A stretch of 64,000 bases of DNA from Myxococcaceae bacterium JPH2 (lineage in GTDB: Bacteria; Myxococcota; Myxococcia; Myxococcales; Myxococcaceae): the NCBI GenBank assembly GCA_016458225.1, contig JAEMGR010000003.1, forward strand, positions 434,001 through 498,000, written 5' to 3'. Shown piece after piece: positions 1 to 9,097 of the stretch. The notes below the pieces were generated by a model. That model searched no databases and was not told the DNA's origin. It was given only the letters and a program-made list of their open reading frames with translations. A program made the translations under genes and the position numbers. Within the stretch, counting starts at the first letter, position 1, and each line of letters starts with the position of its first letter.

Positions 1-1
1 G

Positions 2-2653
2 GGACGGCAGTACGGGGCCCACGCTCCGGAAATCGAGGAGCGCCTGGCCCTGCTGGCCGAGGCGTCTCGAGTCCTGGCCGACGCGAGCCTGGAGTCTCCG
101 GCGGTCATGGAGCGGTTGTGCGGGCTGGTGGTTCCACTGCTGGGCTCGGCGTGTGCGCTGCGGTTGCTCCTGGAGGATGGGCGGTGGCTGCGCACCGTCG
201 CCTCGGCGTCGTGCGTGCCGGAGGTGCGTCCGCTGTTCCAGGCGCTCACCGCGCCGCTGGTGCGCGCGGACGAGGGCGTGGCCGGTGAGGTGATGCGCTC
301 GGGTGAGGCGCTGGGCGTGGAGGACGTCACCGTGGAGGACCTGCGGCGCGTGCTGCCCGGACCCTACCCGGGCGCCATGGACCGCTTCCCTTTTCATCAC
401 TTGCTGGTGCTGCCGCTCCGCGCGCGGGGGCACACGTTGGGGACGCTGACGGTGTGGCGCGAGGAGCAGGAGCGCCGCTTCGACGGCGGAGAGCGGCTGC
501 TGCTCCAGGAGCTGGCGGACCGCGCGGCCATGGCGCTGGACGTGGCGCGCGCCTACGCGGCGGAGCGACAGGCGCGACAAGCGGCGGAGGTAGCCGCGGG
601 GCGACTGGCCCGGCTCCAGCACGTCACCGCGGAGCTGTCCGAGGTGCTCACCGCGTCGCGCGTGGCGGAGATCGTCATCGACCAGGGGCTGGAGGCGGTG
701 GGCGCGCGCAACGGTGGCCTCTGGCTGCTGGAGCCGGGCGAGGCCCAGGCGCGGCTCCTGAGGTGCGCGGGCTACGCCCCGGCCATGACGGAGCTGTTCC
801 GCATCGTGCCCCTGAACAAGCGCACGCCCATGCGCGAGTGCCTCCAAGAGCTGCAGCCCGTGTGGCTGGAGGGCCCGGACGAGCTGGCCGCGCGCTTCCC
901 CGAGGTGGATGCCCGCGGTCCCCACTTCGCCCTGCAGCAGTCCCCCTCGTCCGCGTGCCTGCCGCTGGTGGTGGATGGCCGGGCGCTGGGCGCGCTGCTC
1001 TTCGCCTTCGCCCTGCCCCACCGCTTCGACGACGACGAGCGGGCCTTCCTCCTGCTCGTGGCGCACCACGCCGCCCAGGCCCTGGCGCGCGCGCGGCTGC
1101 TGGAGCAGGAGAAGCGCGCTCGGGCCGCGATGCGGCAGGCGCACCAGACGCTGGAGGCCGTCATCCAGGCGAGCCCGGCGGCCATCATGCTGCTGGACCC
1201 GGATGGCATCGTGCGGCTGTGGAACCCCGCCGCGGAGCGCATGCTGGGGTGGACCGCCGAAGAGGTGATTGGCCAGGTGCTGCCCGCAGTGCCCGAGTCC
1301 CGCCAGGAGGAGTTCCGCCAGCATCTGGAGCGGGTGACGCAGGGCACGGTGCTCGCGGGCGCGGAGACGGAGCGGCTGCGGCGCGACGGCGGCACCGTGC
1401 AGGTGGCGCTGTGGACGGGGCTCGTGCGCCCCGCGAGCGGTCCCCCCCAGTGCCTCAGCGTGGTCGTGGACATCACCGAGCGCCAGCGCGGCGAGGAGAT
1501 GCAGCGCTTCCTCGCGGAAGCCGGCGGCGTGCTCGCGGGCAGCCTGGAGCAGGAGGAGACGCTGGAGCGCGTGGCCCACCTGGCCGTGCCCGCGCACGCG
1601 GAGGCCTGTGGCGTCTTCCTGGCGGATGGGCTGGGCGGCGTGCGCTGCGTCGCCACCGCGTCGACTCCCGAGGCCGCGACCCGCCACGGGCCCACCGGCG
1701 ACATGCCCGCGCCCGGGCTGACGGTGGTGTCGCGGGTCATCAGCTCGGGCAAGCCGGAGCTGCGCTCGGGGCCCTCCGAGACCGAGGGCCGCTGCGACTA
1801 TCTCTGCGTGCCCTTGCGCGTGCGCGGCCAGACGATTGGCGCGCTCTCCTTCGTCACCTCGCGGCGCGCGTATGACCCGCAGGACCTAGCGCTGGCGCAG
1901 GAGCTGGCGCGTCGGGCGGCGCTCGCCATCGACAACGCGCGCCTGTACCGCGAGGCCCGGCAGGCCATCCGGCTGCGCGAGGAGTTCCTCTCCATCGCGA
2001 GCCACGAGCTGAAGACGCCCATCACCGCGCTCCAGATGCAGGTGCAGCGGCTGCTGGCGGGGCTGGGCCACTCGGGCGGCGTGCCGTCTCCGGAGCGGCT
2101 GCGCCGGGGCCTGGAGATGGTGGAGCGGCAGGTGAAGCGCCAGACGCAGCTCGTGAACGACCTGCTGGATGTGTCGCGCATCAGCGCGGGCCGACTGGAG
2201 CTGCGGCCGGAGCCGCTGGAGCTGGGGGCGCTCGTGCGCGAGGTGGCGGAGCGCTTCGAGCCCGAGCTGGCGCGCACCGACACGCCGCTGGACCTGGTGC
2301 TCTCCCCCGAGGCCACCGGCGAGTGGGACCGGCTGCGGCTGGACCAGGTCCTCACCAACCTGCTCTCCAACGCCGTGAAGTACGGCCGAGGCAACCCGGT
2401 GCGGGTGGCGCTGGCGTGCTTCCCCAAGAACGTGCGCCTGGAGGTGCGCGACGGAGGCATCGGCATCGCGACCGAGAACCTGTCACGTCTGTTCCACCGC
2501 TTCGAGCGCGCCGTGTCCGAGCGCAACTACGGCGGCTTCGGGCTGGGGCTGTGGATTGCCCGCCAGATTGTCGAGGCGATGGGCGGGCGCATCACCGTGC
2601 ACAGCGAGCTGGGGGTGGGTTCCACCTTCACCGTCGAGCTGCCACGCGGCTGA
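2..2653 (+). CDS. Multi-GAF/PAS sensor histidine kinase, 5'-truncated by window edge
   Basis: This is a soluble two-component sensor kinase. The reading frame is open from base 2 with no stop, and the residues before the first in-window ATG (107) already look like the start of a GAF region, so the true start lies outside the window. Counting from that ATG, the order is a GAF domain (about 1-150), a second GAF (165-330), a PAS domain (345-470), a third GAF (475-620), HisKA with the phospho-acceptor His at about 633 in SHELKTP, and HATPase_c with the N box (NLLSNAVKYG), DGGIGI and GFGLGLW boxes. No membrane segment and no receiver domain are visible, so it probably senses an intracellular signal and passes phosphate to a separate regulator. 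The ligand and partner cannot be told from the sequence. Confidence 0.9.
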   Translation, partial: GRQYGAHAPEIEERLALLAEASRVLADASLESPAVMERLCGLVVPLLGSACALRLLLEDGRWLRTVASASCVPEVRPLFQALTAPLVRADEGVAGEVMRSGEALGVEDVTVEDLRRVLPGPYPGAMDRFPFHHLLVLPLRARGHTLGTLTVWREEQERRFDGGERLLLQELADRAAMALDVARAYAAERQARQAAEVAAGRLARLQHVTAELSEVLTASRVAEIVIDQGLEAVGARNGGLWLLEPGEAQARLLRCAGYAPAMTELFRIVPLNKRTPMRECLQELQPVWLEGPDELAARFPEVDARGPHFALQQSPSSACLPLVVDGRALGALLFAFALPHRFDDDERAFLLLVAHHAAQALARARLLEQEKRARAAMRQAHQTLEAVIQASPAAIMLLDPDGIVRLWNPAAERMLGWTAEEVIGQVLPAVPESRQEEFRQHLERVTQGTVLAGAETERLRRDGGTVQVALWTGLVRPASGPPQCLSVVVDITERQRGEEMQRFLAEAGGVLAGSLEQEETLERVAHLAVPAHAEACGVFLADGLGGVRCVATASTPEAATRHGPTGDMPAPGLTVVSRVISSGKPELRSGPSETEGRCDYLCVPLRVRGQTIGALSFVTSRRAYDPQDLALAQELARRAALAIDNARLYREARQAIRLREEFLSIASHELKTPITALQMQVQRLLAGLGHSGGVPSPERLRRGLEMVERQVKRQTQLVNDLLDVSRISAGRLELRPEPLELGALVREVAERFEPELARTDTPLDLVLSPEATGEWDRLRLDQVLTNLLSNAVKYGRGNPVRVALACFPKNVRLEVRDGGIGIATENLSRLFHRFERAVSERNYGGFGLGLWIARQIVEAMGGRITVHSELGVGSTFTVELPRG

Positions 2654-2746
2654 AGCAAGCAGGCGGGAGTGCGCGGCTGCCTGGACGCGCGCGCCCGCGC
2701 GGCTCTAGCGTCCGCGCGACTTCCACCTGTGTCCAAGGACCCTTTC

Positions 2747-5164
2747 ATGATTCGCCGTCTTGCCATCCTGGCGCTGCTGGCATGCGCAGGCTGCCCCTCC
2801 ACCGAGGAACCCCTCGAACCCGATCCCCTCACCGGCACGGTGCAGGGCACATTGACGCCGTTCCGCTCGGGCTCGGCGGGCGCCGCGGTGGTGTCGCCGC
2901 GCCTTCCGGAGTCCGAGCTTCGTGACCTGACGGGCGCCGTGCACCGCGCCGTCGCCGCCCGCGAGGTGACCCACGCCTCGCCGCCGCCCCAGGACTCGCT
3001 CATCCCCGGGGAGGTCATCGTCCGCTTCGACGAGGCCAACCTGTCGAAGGACGCGGCGCTCGCGCGAGCGCGCATGCCCGGCTACCGCGCGACGCACCTG
3101 GGCTTCATCAGCGAGTACCTCCACGTGCTGCGCTACTCGCCGGACGTGGTGCAGGCCCAGTCCGGCGCGGCGCCCGTGCGCGCGCTGGCGCGGGACGAGC
3201 ACGAGGGCATCGTGAAGCAGCTCTCGGTGACGCCCGGCGTGCGCTACGCCGAGAGCAACCTGAAGGTGACGTCCTTCTCGGTGCCGGATGACCCCTACTA
3301 CGCGCGCCAGTGGCACTACGCGAACATGAACCTGCCGGCCGCGTGGGACATCACCACGGGCTCGGACTCCATGGTGGTGGCGGTGGTGGACACCGGCATC
3401 ACCAAGCACCCGGACCTGGACGCGCGCATGCTGCCGGGCATCGACCTCATCTCCAGCGGCAGCGCCGCCGGCGACGGTGACGGCCCCGACAACGACCCCA
3501 CGGACATGGGCAACGACGGCCCGAGCGGCAGCTCGTCCTTCCACGGCACGCATGTGGCGGGGACCATTGGCGCCGTGTCCAACAACAAGCTGGGCGTGGC
3601 GGGCGTCACCTGGAAGGGCAAGGTGCTCCCCGTGCGCGTGCTGGGCACCAACGGCGGCACGCTGGCGGACATCGCGGCGGGCATGAACTGGGCCACGGGC
3701 GGCGTCGTTCCCGGCGTGCGCGTGAACACCACGCCCGCGCGCGTGGTCAACCTGAGCCTCGGCGGCACGGGCTCCGCGCCGCAGTCCGTGCAGGACATCG
3801 TCAACACCGCGGTCAACTCGCGCAACGCCATCTTCGTCATCGCCGCGGGCAACGAGAACGTGAACGCCTCGGGCACGTTCCCCTGCAACATGCAGAACGT
3901 CATCTGCGTGGGCGCGGTGCGCTTCGACGGCCGGCGCGCCAGCTACTCCAACTTCGGCTCGGTGGTGGATGTCATGGCCACCGGCGGCCAGACGAGCGAG
4001 GACCGCAACGGCGACGGCTTCCCGGACGGCGTGCTGTCCACCCTGCCCGACAGCAACAAGCAGCCCTCGTACGGCTTCTACAACGGCACCAGCATGGCCG
4101 CGCCGCACGTGGCCGGAATCGTCGCGCTGATGTTGTCCGTCAACCCCGCGCTCACCGCCACGGAGGTGGAGAACATCCTCAAGGACACGGCCGACACGGC
4201 CAGCCAGTGCGCCGAGGGCTGTGGCGCGGGGCTCGTCAACGCGCAGGCCGCCGTGCTGCGCGCCAAGGGCGGCGGTGACCCCAATGCTCCGCCCAAGCTC
4301 GCCATCGGCACCACGCAGATGTCCTTCACCGGGGGCGGCACGCAGCAGCTCTCCGTGCGCAACACGGGCGGCGGGAAGCTCCAGGTGGGCGTCACCATCG
4401 CGGGCACGCAGGCCTCCGCGGTGTCCGTCTCCTCCACCGCGCTGTCCGTGGACGCCTACAAGTCGACCCTGTTGTCCGTCACCGTCAAGCCGGGCTCGCT
4501 GCCCGTGGGCGACTACCTGGCGCAGCTCACCCTCACCGCGACGCCAGGCGGCAGCGCCAACGTGCTGGTGAAGTTCAAGGTGGGCAGCCTGCAGGACAAG
4601 GACGCGCTCATCGCGTTCGCCTACCAGGACAAGACCGGAGCCTGGCAGGTGGACAAGGAGGCCGTGCTCGCGGTGCCCGCGACGGGCGGCTACCACTACA
4701 GCGCCAAGCTCACGCCCCACACGTACTACGCGCTGGCGACCATCGACGAGGACGGCGACGGCGAGCTCTTCGAGGACGGCGAGCGCGTGGGCTACTGGCG
4801 CGACGCCACCGAGTTCGAGTCCTTTGACCTGAAGTCGGGCGTCACGGTGCAGGACATCAGCTTCTCGCTCGCGCCGGGCAAGTCTTCCGAGCCCGAGCCC
4901 ACGTCGCTGGTCGGTCAGCCCTGCACGAAGGACAGCCAGTGCGGAACGGATGGCATCTGCGCCACCAACTACCCGAGCGGCTACTGCACCCTGAGCTGCG
5001 TCTCGTCGAGCTGCCCGTCCGGCTCCAAGTGCTACGCCACCAGCGGGGGCACGAACGCGTACTGCTTCGCCACGTGCAGCGGTATCGGCACCCAGGGCTC
5101 TTGTCGCACCGGCTACACCTGCGCGCCGGACAGCGCTGGCAACGGCGCCTGCGTCCCGCAGTAG
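2747..5164 (+). CDS. Subtilisin-like (S8) serine protease, secreted lipoprotein with Cys-rich tail
   Basis: This is an exported serine endopeptidase of family S8. The start is the ATG of MIRRLAIL, which opens a signal peptide ending in a Cys (LLACAGC); the frame is open further upstream but only gives low-complexity residues. The catalytic triad is visible: Asp215 in VVDTGI, His266 in FHGTHVAG and Ser449 in NGTSMAAPH. An N-terminal pro-region (about 20-185) precedes the catalytic domain. A beta-rich domain follows (about 520-690). The last 80 residues are Cys-rich with a CxxDxxC pattern. It is convergent with the next gene, 6 bp away, whose product carries the same kind of Cys-rich modules. 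The likely role is degradation of extracellular protein or prey; the substrate is unknown. Confidence 0.93.
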   Translation: MIRRLAILALLACAGCPSTEEPLEPDPLTGTVQGTLTPFRSGSAGAAVVSPRLPESELRDLTGAVHRAVAAREVTHASPPPQDSLIPGEVIVRFDEANLSKDAALARARMPGYRATHLGFISEYLHVLRYSPDVVQAQSGAAPVRALARDEHEGIVKQLSVTPGVRYAESNLKVTSFSVPDDPYYARQWHYANMNLPAAWDITTGSDSMVVAVVDTGITKHPDLDARMLPGIDLISSGSAAGDGDGPDNDPTDMGNDGPSGSSSFHGTHVAGTIGAVSNNKLGVAGVTWKGKVLPVRVLGTNGGTLADIAAGMNWATGGVVPGVRVNTTPARVVNLSLGGTGSAPQSVQDIVNTAVNSRNAIFVIAAGNENVNASGTFPCNMQNVICVGAVRFDGRRASYSNFGSVVDVMATGGQTSEDRNGDGFPDGVLSTLPDSNKQPSYGFYNGTSMAAPHVAGIVALMLSVNPALTATEVENILKDTADTASQCAEGCGAGLVNAQAAVLRAKGGGDPNAPPKLAIGTTQMSFTGGGTQQLSVRNTGGGKLQVGVTIAGTQASAVSVSSTALSVDAYKSTLLSVTVKPGSLPVGDYLAQLTLTATPGGSANVLVKFKVGSLQDKDALIAFAYQDKTGAWQVDKEAVLAVPATGGYHYSAKLTPHTYYALATIDEDGDGELFEDGERVGYWRDATEFESFDLKSGVTVQDISFSLAPGKSSEPEPTSLVGQPCTKDSQCGTDGICATNYPSGYCTLSCVSSSCPSGSKCYATSGGTNAYCFATCSGIGTQGSCRTGYTCAPDSAGNGACVPQ

Positions 5165-5170
5165 CGCGCT

Positions 5171-6178
5171 TCAGGGCCTCGGCTCGCTCCGGGTGGGGCG
5201 AGCCGGGAGCCCCTCGGCGATGACCGCGCAGCCCCTCTGGCGCGTGGTCGGATCGAGGACGTGACATCGCTCGGGCGCGGCGCAGTCCGCGTCCCGCTCA
5301 CACGGGCGCAGGCAGTAGCCGCTGCGCTCGTTGCAGGACAGGCCCTTCGAGCAGGCATGGCTCGCGTCGCAGCGGGCACGACACTCGAAGGCCTGGGTCT
5401 CCAGGCTCGGCTCGGCGAAGCCCCTCAGACAGGACTGGCCCTCGGCGCAGGGCTCGCCACCGAGACAGTCCGGGCCCACGAAGCGGTGACAGATGGGGAT
5501 GCCTCCCTCGCTCACCGACTCACAGCGCGTGCCGCGTGGACAGGGCTGCTCGCGACACGATGCCACGCACGCGCCCGTCACGCGGAATGCTCCCGGCGCG
5601 CACTCCCATCCCGGAGGACACGCGTCCGGAGCGTGCACCGTGCACGGCGTTCCGCAGCGCTCCCACACGCACGAGAGTCCCGGCTGGCAGGCCTCCTCCG
5701 GCGAAGTCTCGGACGAGGTGCAGGACTCGCCCGCGCGGCGCTGACCATCCACCCGACAGCGGCGCACCGCGGCCCCGGAGGCAGACGTTCCCTCGGCGTG
5801 GCACACCTGCCCGGTCTCGCAGTCGCGCGCGCGCTCGCACAGGTGGATGCGGCGCTCGCACGCACGATGACCGAAGAGAGGATGCGTCACGCACAGCGCG
5901 CCCCCGGGACAGTCCTCGTCGGACGTGCAGTCGTCTCGACACGCGAGCGAGCCCGCGTCATCCGGCTCACAGCTCGCGGGGACATTCGGCAGGCGGACGC
6001 CATCGCGGAGCGTGACGTCTCGCGACGGCTGGGCATTGGGGAAGGACTGGAGCAGCGGCTCCGGGAGGACAGGCTGCATGCGCAACGGCGGCGGCGGACG
6101 CCCCAGCCAGATGCCTACCCCCACCGCCACGGCGGCGGCGGTGAGGGCGATGCCAATCGACAGCGTGCGAGGATTCAC
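5171..6178 (-). CDS. Membrane-anchored Cys-rich protein of unknown function
   Basis: No enzyme motif is recognised. Residues about 7-26 form one hydrophobic segment (uncleaved anchor or signal peptide), followed by a Pro-rich stretch and then about 270 residues packed with cysteines in repeated C-x4-D-C / G-x-x-C units such as CTSDEDCPGG and CERDADCAAP. Such disulphide-rich modules are common in exported myxobacterial proteins, so the bulk is expected outside the cytoplasm. The gene converges on the S8 protease gene with 6 bp between stop codons, and that protease ends in a similar Cys-rich tail. A protein-binding or scaffold role is possible but not shown. Confidence 0.75.
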   Translation of the reverse strand: MNPRTLSIGIALTAAAVAVGVGIWLGRPPPPLRMQPVLPEPLLQSFPNAQPSRDVTLRDGVRLPNVPASCEPDDAGSLACRDDCTSDEDCPGGALCVTHPLFGHRACERRIHLCERARDCETGQVCHAEGTSASGAAVRRCRVDGQRRAGESCTSSETSPEEACQPGLSCVWERCGTPCTVHAPDACPPGWECAPGAFRVTGACVASCREQPCPRGTRCESVSEGGIPICHRFVGPDCLGGEPCAEGQSCLRGFAEPSLETQAFECRARCDASHACSKGLSCNERSGYCLRPCERDADCAAPERCHVLDPTTRQRGCAVIAEGLPARPTRSEPRP

Positions 6179-6208
6179 CCGAGCGGCCTCCCCGACGCGA
6201 CACAGGAA

Positions 6209-6754
6209 CTACAGCGCCAGCAACAGCACCGCGACCTGCTCGGCGATGGGGGCCGCGAGGAAGTCATCCGGCAGCGAGATCTCACTCGCTGGGACGGTGA
6301 GGCTGTCGCAGCTCCGGCGCCCTTCGTAGACGCGCCCCGGCTCCTTCGCCTTCAGCGTGTAGGTGCAGTCGCGCACGTACACGCGCAGCGCGTCGGGGGA
6401 CAGCCGCAGCTCCGCGGGGCGCCCCGCGAAGCCCCCTTCCGCCACCAGCGCCGAGCCGTCGCGCTTCACCTTCAGGTTCACCGGCTGCACGCCCACCACG
6501 CCCGTCACGGTGGTGTCGGTGAGGGTGAGGTGCACGTCTCCCAGAACCGTCCGCCCCCGGAGCACGCCCGGCTTGCGTGCGAGCTGGAACTCCGGGCCAG
6601 AAATCGCATCCTGCGTCATCACCAGGTTCCAGGCCTCCCGGGCGATGTGCAGCCCGATGGCATCCGGGCGGCTGGCGGCCAACGCCACCCCGGCGCCCAC
6701 CAGCACTCCCAGGACTCCCACGCCTCGGCGCAACTGCCGCATGACACGCTTCAT
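6209..6754 (-). CDS. Hypothetical exported or membrane-anchored protein
   Basis: This 181-residue protein is not recognised. It starts with Arg/Lys-rich residues and a hydrophobic segment (about 10-27, GVGVLGVLVGAGVALA) that fits a signal peptide or single anchor. The remainder is beta-rich, with alternating hydrophobic residues and two Cys near the C-terminus (RDCTY and RRSCDS) that could form a disulphide. It lies 37 bp downstream of the S9 peptidase gene and 30 bp upstream of the Cys-rich protein gene on the same strand, so the three may be cotranscribed. No function is claimed. Confidence 0.65.
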   Translation of the reverse strand: MKRVMRQLRRGVGVLGVLVGAGVALAASRPDAIGLHIAREAWNLVMTQDAISGPEFQLARKPGVLRGRTVLGDVHLTLTDTTVTGVVGVQPVNLKVKRDGSALVAEGGFAGRPAELRLSPDALRVYVRDCTYTLKAKEPGRVYEGRRSCDSLTVPASEISLPDDFLAAPIAEQVAVLLLAL

Positions 6755-6791
6755 GGCTGCCCTCCTCTGGGGACGCGAAGCCCTCTACCGC

Positions 6792-8786
6792 TCAGCGGCC
6801 GTCTTTCTTCCCAGGAGCGTCATCCGCTCCCAGGTACTTCTCGAAGAACATCGCGGCCGTCACCTGCGCGTAGTCGCGGTTCTCCTTCTTCTGGAAGCCG
6901 TGGCCTTCGTCCGTAGCCAGCAGATACCAAACGTCCGAGCCCTTCGCGCGTACTGCCTGGACGATCTGCTCGGCCTCGGACTGGGGCACGCGCGGGTCGT
7001 TGGCGCCCTGCTGGACATAGAGCGCCGCGCGAATCTTCATCACCGAACCCAGCGGGGAGATGCGCTCCTGAACCTGACGCACGGCCGGGTCTCGTTCGTC
7101 GCCATACTCCGCGCGTCGCAGGTCCCTCCGGTAGGCCTGCGTGTTCTGGAGGAACGAGGGCAGCGAGGAGATACCCACCACGTCCACCGCCGCGCGCACG
7201 CGCTCGGGGAAGAAGGCCACGGTGGCCAGCGTCATGTAGCCACCATACGAGCCGCCGTACACGCCCACCCGCGCGGCATCCAGGTCCTGGCGCGTCCCGA
7301 TGAAGTCCAGCGTGGCGCCGATGTCCGCCAGGCTCTGCTCGCGCTTCACGCCGTCATCCATGGCGCGGTACGCCTTCCCGTAGCCGTCCGAACCCCGCAC
7401 GTTGGGCACCAGCACCGCCATGCCCAGCTCGGTCGCCAGCAGTTGGATGAAGGTGTTGAAGCCCGGCACGCTCTGTCCCTCGGGGCCGCCGTGGAAGACG
7501 ACCACCACCGGCAGCTTCCCGGTGGCACTTCGCGGCTTGTAGAGGAAGGCCGGCACCCGCACGCCGTCCGTGGACGGGTAGCGCACCAGCTCGGGCTCCA
7601 CGAAGGTCTCCGGGTCCAACCCGCCCACCTCGGAGCGCGTCCACCGCGCCGTCTTGCGCGCGCGCAGGTCCACGGAGAAGACGTCCAAGGGCACGCGCGC
7701 GGACATCAGCGAGAAGAACACCGCGTCCGAGCGCGACGCGGGGAACACCACATCGCCCATCACGCCACGCGGCAGCTCCACCGGAGCCAGGGCCTGGGTG
7801 CGCGTGTCGAGCAGGTACAGCCGGCTGTAGCCATCCTCGTTGACGTGCACCGCCAGCCGGCGCCCATCCGCGGACAGCGAGACGTCCTTCACGTTCCAGT
7901 GCAGCGACGCGGTCAACGCGCGAGGCGCGGCGGTGCCGGGCGCCTGGGCCACGTCCAGCCGGTACAGCTCGGCGAAGTCGCTGTAGCGGTCCGTCACCAG
8001 GTACACGGCCTTGCCATCTTGGGAGAACACGGCGCTGTCCACGCTGCCCTTGCCCTCCTTGGGCGTGAGCGGGCGGCGCTCGCCCGTCTTCACGTCCACC
8101 ACGTGCAGGTCCGCGTCATCCGCGGCGCGGTACTGACGCACGAGCAGCTTCGAGCCATCGCGCGAGAACTCCAGCGGCGTCCAGTTGCCCTCGGCCTCCG
8201 TCACGCGCCGGGCCTGCTTGGGGTCCGCCGTGGGCGCGACGTACACGTCCGTGTCCTTGCCGTTGCGGCCCGTGCCGCCGTACGCCAGCCACCGTCCATC
8301 CGGCGACACCCGCAGCGACTCGTGCCGGCTCTTGCCGTCGGTCAGTCGCTCGGAGCGCCCCGTGTGGCGATCCAACCGGAACACCTGGAAGAACTCTCCG
8401 CCGCCCTGGTCCTGGAGGAAGAAGAGGACCTGCGGATTGCCGGGCAGGAACTTCGCCTGGTTGATGGGCTCGCGCGTGAAGGTGAGCTGCGTGCGCATGC
8501 CCAGGGGCTGCTCCACCACGTGCAACTGATTGGTGTCCGCGAAGCGCGTGCTGATGAGCACCTGCTTGCCATCGCCCGACACGTCCAGCAGCGCCGCGGC
8601 GCGGGACTCCAGATATTGGCGCGCGCGCTGGGACAGCTCGGGTGAGACGGGCGGGACCTGGCTCACCCACAGGTTGGGCTGGCCAGGGAGCGGCGCAATG
8701 CCCGCCACGCCCGAGGGAGACGACGCAGGCGCGGGCGGCGCGGCGAACAGGAAGGCGAGGAGAGGGAGGGCTCCAAGGGTCATCAT
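6792..8786 (-). CDS. Prolyl oligopeptidase family (S9) peptidase, exported
   Basis: This is a serine peptidase of the S9 prolyl oligopeptidase / acylaminoacyl peptidase type. The signal peptide is at residues 1-22 ([21 protein letters not shown]). Residues about 50-390 form a beta-propeller with WD40-like repeats ([38 protein letters not shown]). The alpha/beta hydrolase domain follows, with the nucleophile Ser in GGSYGGYM, the Asp in GANDPRVP and the His in DEGHGF. The length (664 residues) is normal for the family. It probably trims peptides in the periplasm or outside the cell. A 311-bp divergent spacer separates it from the DUF4397 lipoprotein gene. Confidence 0.92.
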   Translation of the reverse strand: MMTLGALPLLAFLFAAPPAPASSPSGVAGIAPLPGQPNLWVSQVPPVSPELSQRARQYLESRAAALLDVSGDGKQVLISTRFADTNQLHVVEQPLGMRTQLTFTREPINQAKFLPGNPQVLFFLQDQGGGEFFQVFRLDRHTGRSERLTDGKSRHESLRVSPDGRWLAYGGTGRNGKDTDVYVAPTADPKQARRVTEAEGNWTPLEFSRDGSKLLVRQYRAADDADLHVVDVKTGERRPLTPKEGKGSVDSAVFSQDGKAVYLVTDRYSDFAELYRLDVAQAPGTAAPRALTASLHWNVKDVSLSADGRRLAVHVNEDGYSRLYLLDTRTQALAPVELPRGVMGDVVFPASRSDAVFFSLMSARVPLDVFSVDLRARKTARWTRSEVGGLDPETFVEPELVRYPSTDGVRVPAFLYKPRSATGKLPVVVVFHGGPEGQSVPGFNTFIQLLATELGMAVLVPNVRGSDGYGKAYRAMDDGVKREQSLADIGATLDFIGTRQDLDAARVGVYGGSYGGYMTLATVAFFPERVRAAVDVVGISSLPSFLQNTQAYRRDLRRAEYGDERDPAVRQVQERISPLGSVMKIRAALYVQQGANDPRVPQSEAEQIVQAVRAKGSDVWYLLATDEGHGFQKKENRDYAQVTAAMFFEKYLGADDAPGKKDGR

Positions 8787-9097
8787 GATTCCACCAAACC
8801 TAGCAGAGCGGCCCCGATGTCCCCGACATGTCCGGTCGCGAGCCTCGAAGTGGACCTCGACGCCGGGACGAGCAAGTGAGCCTGCTCGCCCGCACTCAGC
8901 GCCCGGTCACCCGACACGCGACGCACCGCCTTCGCGGGTTCGCGCCCTTGCGGCGTCCACTCGCGCACAACGCCCCGAGTCGCCGGTCAACCCTCCCCAT
9001 CGGGACACCTTCGGAGACGCGTCACGCCTGCCTAGCGTCCTAGGACCGAGGCACGTCGCGCCCGTGCGCGATGTCCTCCACAAGAGGGGGACAGAGC
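8787..9097. other. Divergent intergenic region (S9 peptidase / DUF4397 lipoprotein)
   Basis: This 311-bp spacer lies between two divergent genes and should hold both promoters. No convincing gene is seen. A perfect 10-bp palindrome GTCCTAGGAC lies at 9037-9046, about 50 bp before the lipoprotein start codon; it could be an operator, but its length makes chance plausible. Confidence 0.5.

Noticed and set aside
2705-4720. Long - strand frame opposite the S8 protease
   Set aside because: It is the same antisense artefact; the + strand holds the full catalytic triad.
6363-8645. Long + strand frame opposite the S9 peptidase
   Set aside because: It is low-complexity Arg/His/Gly sequence antisense to a gene with clear catalytic motifs.
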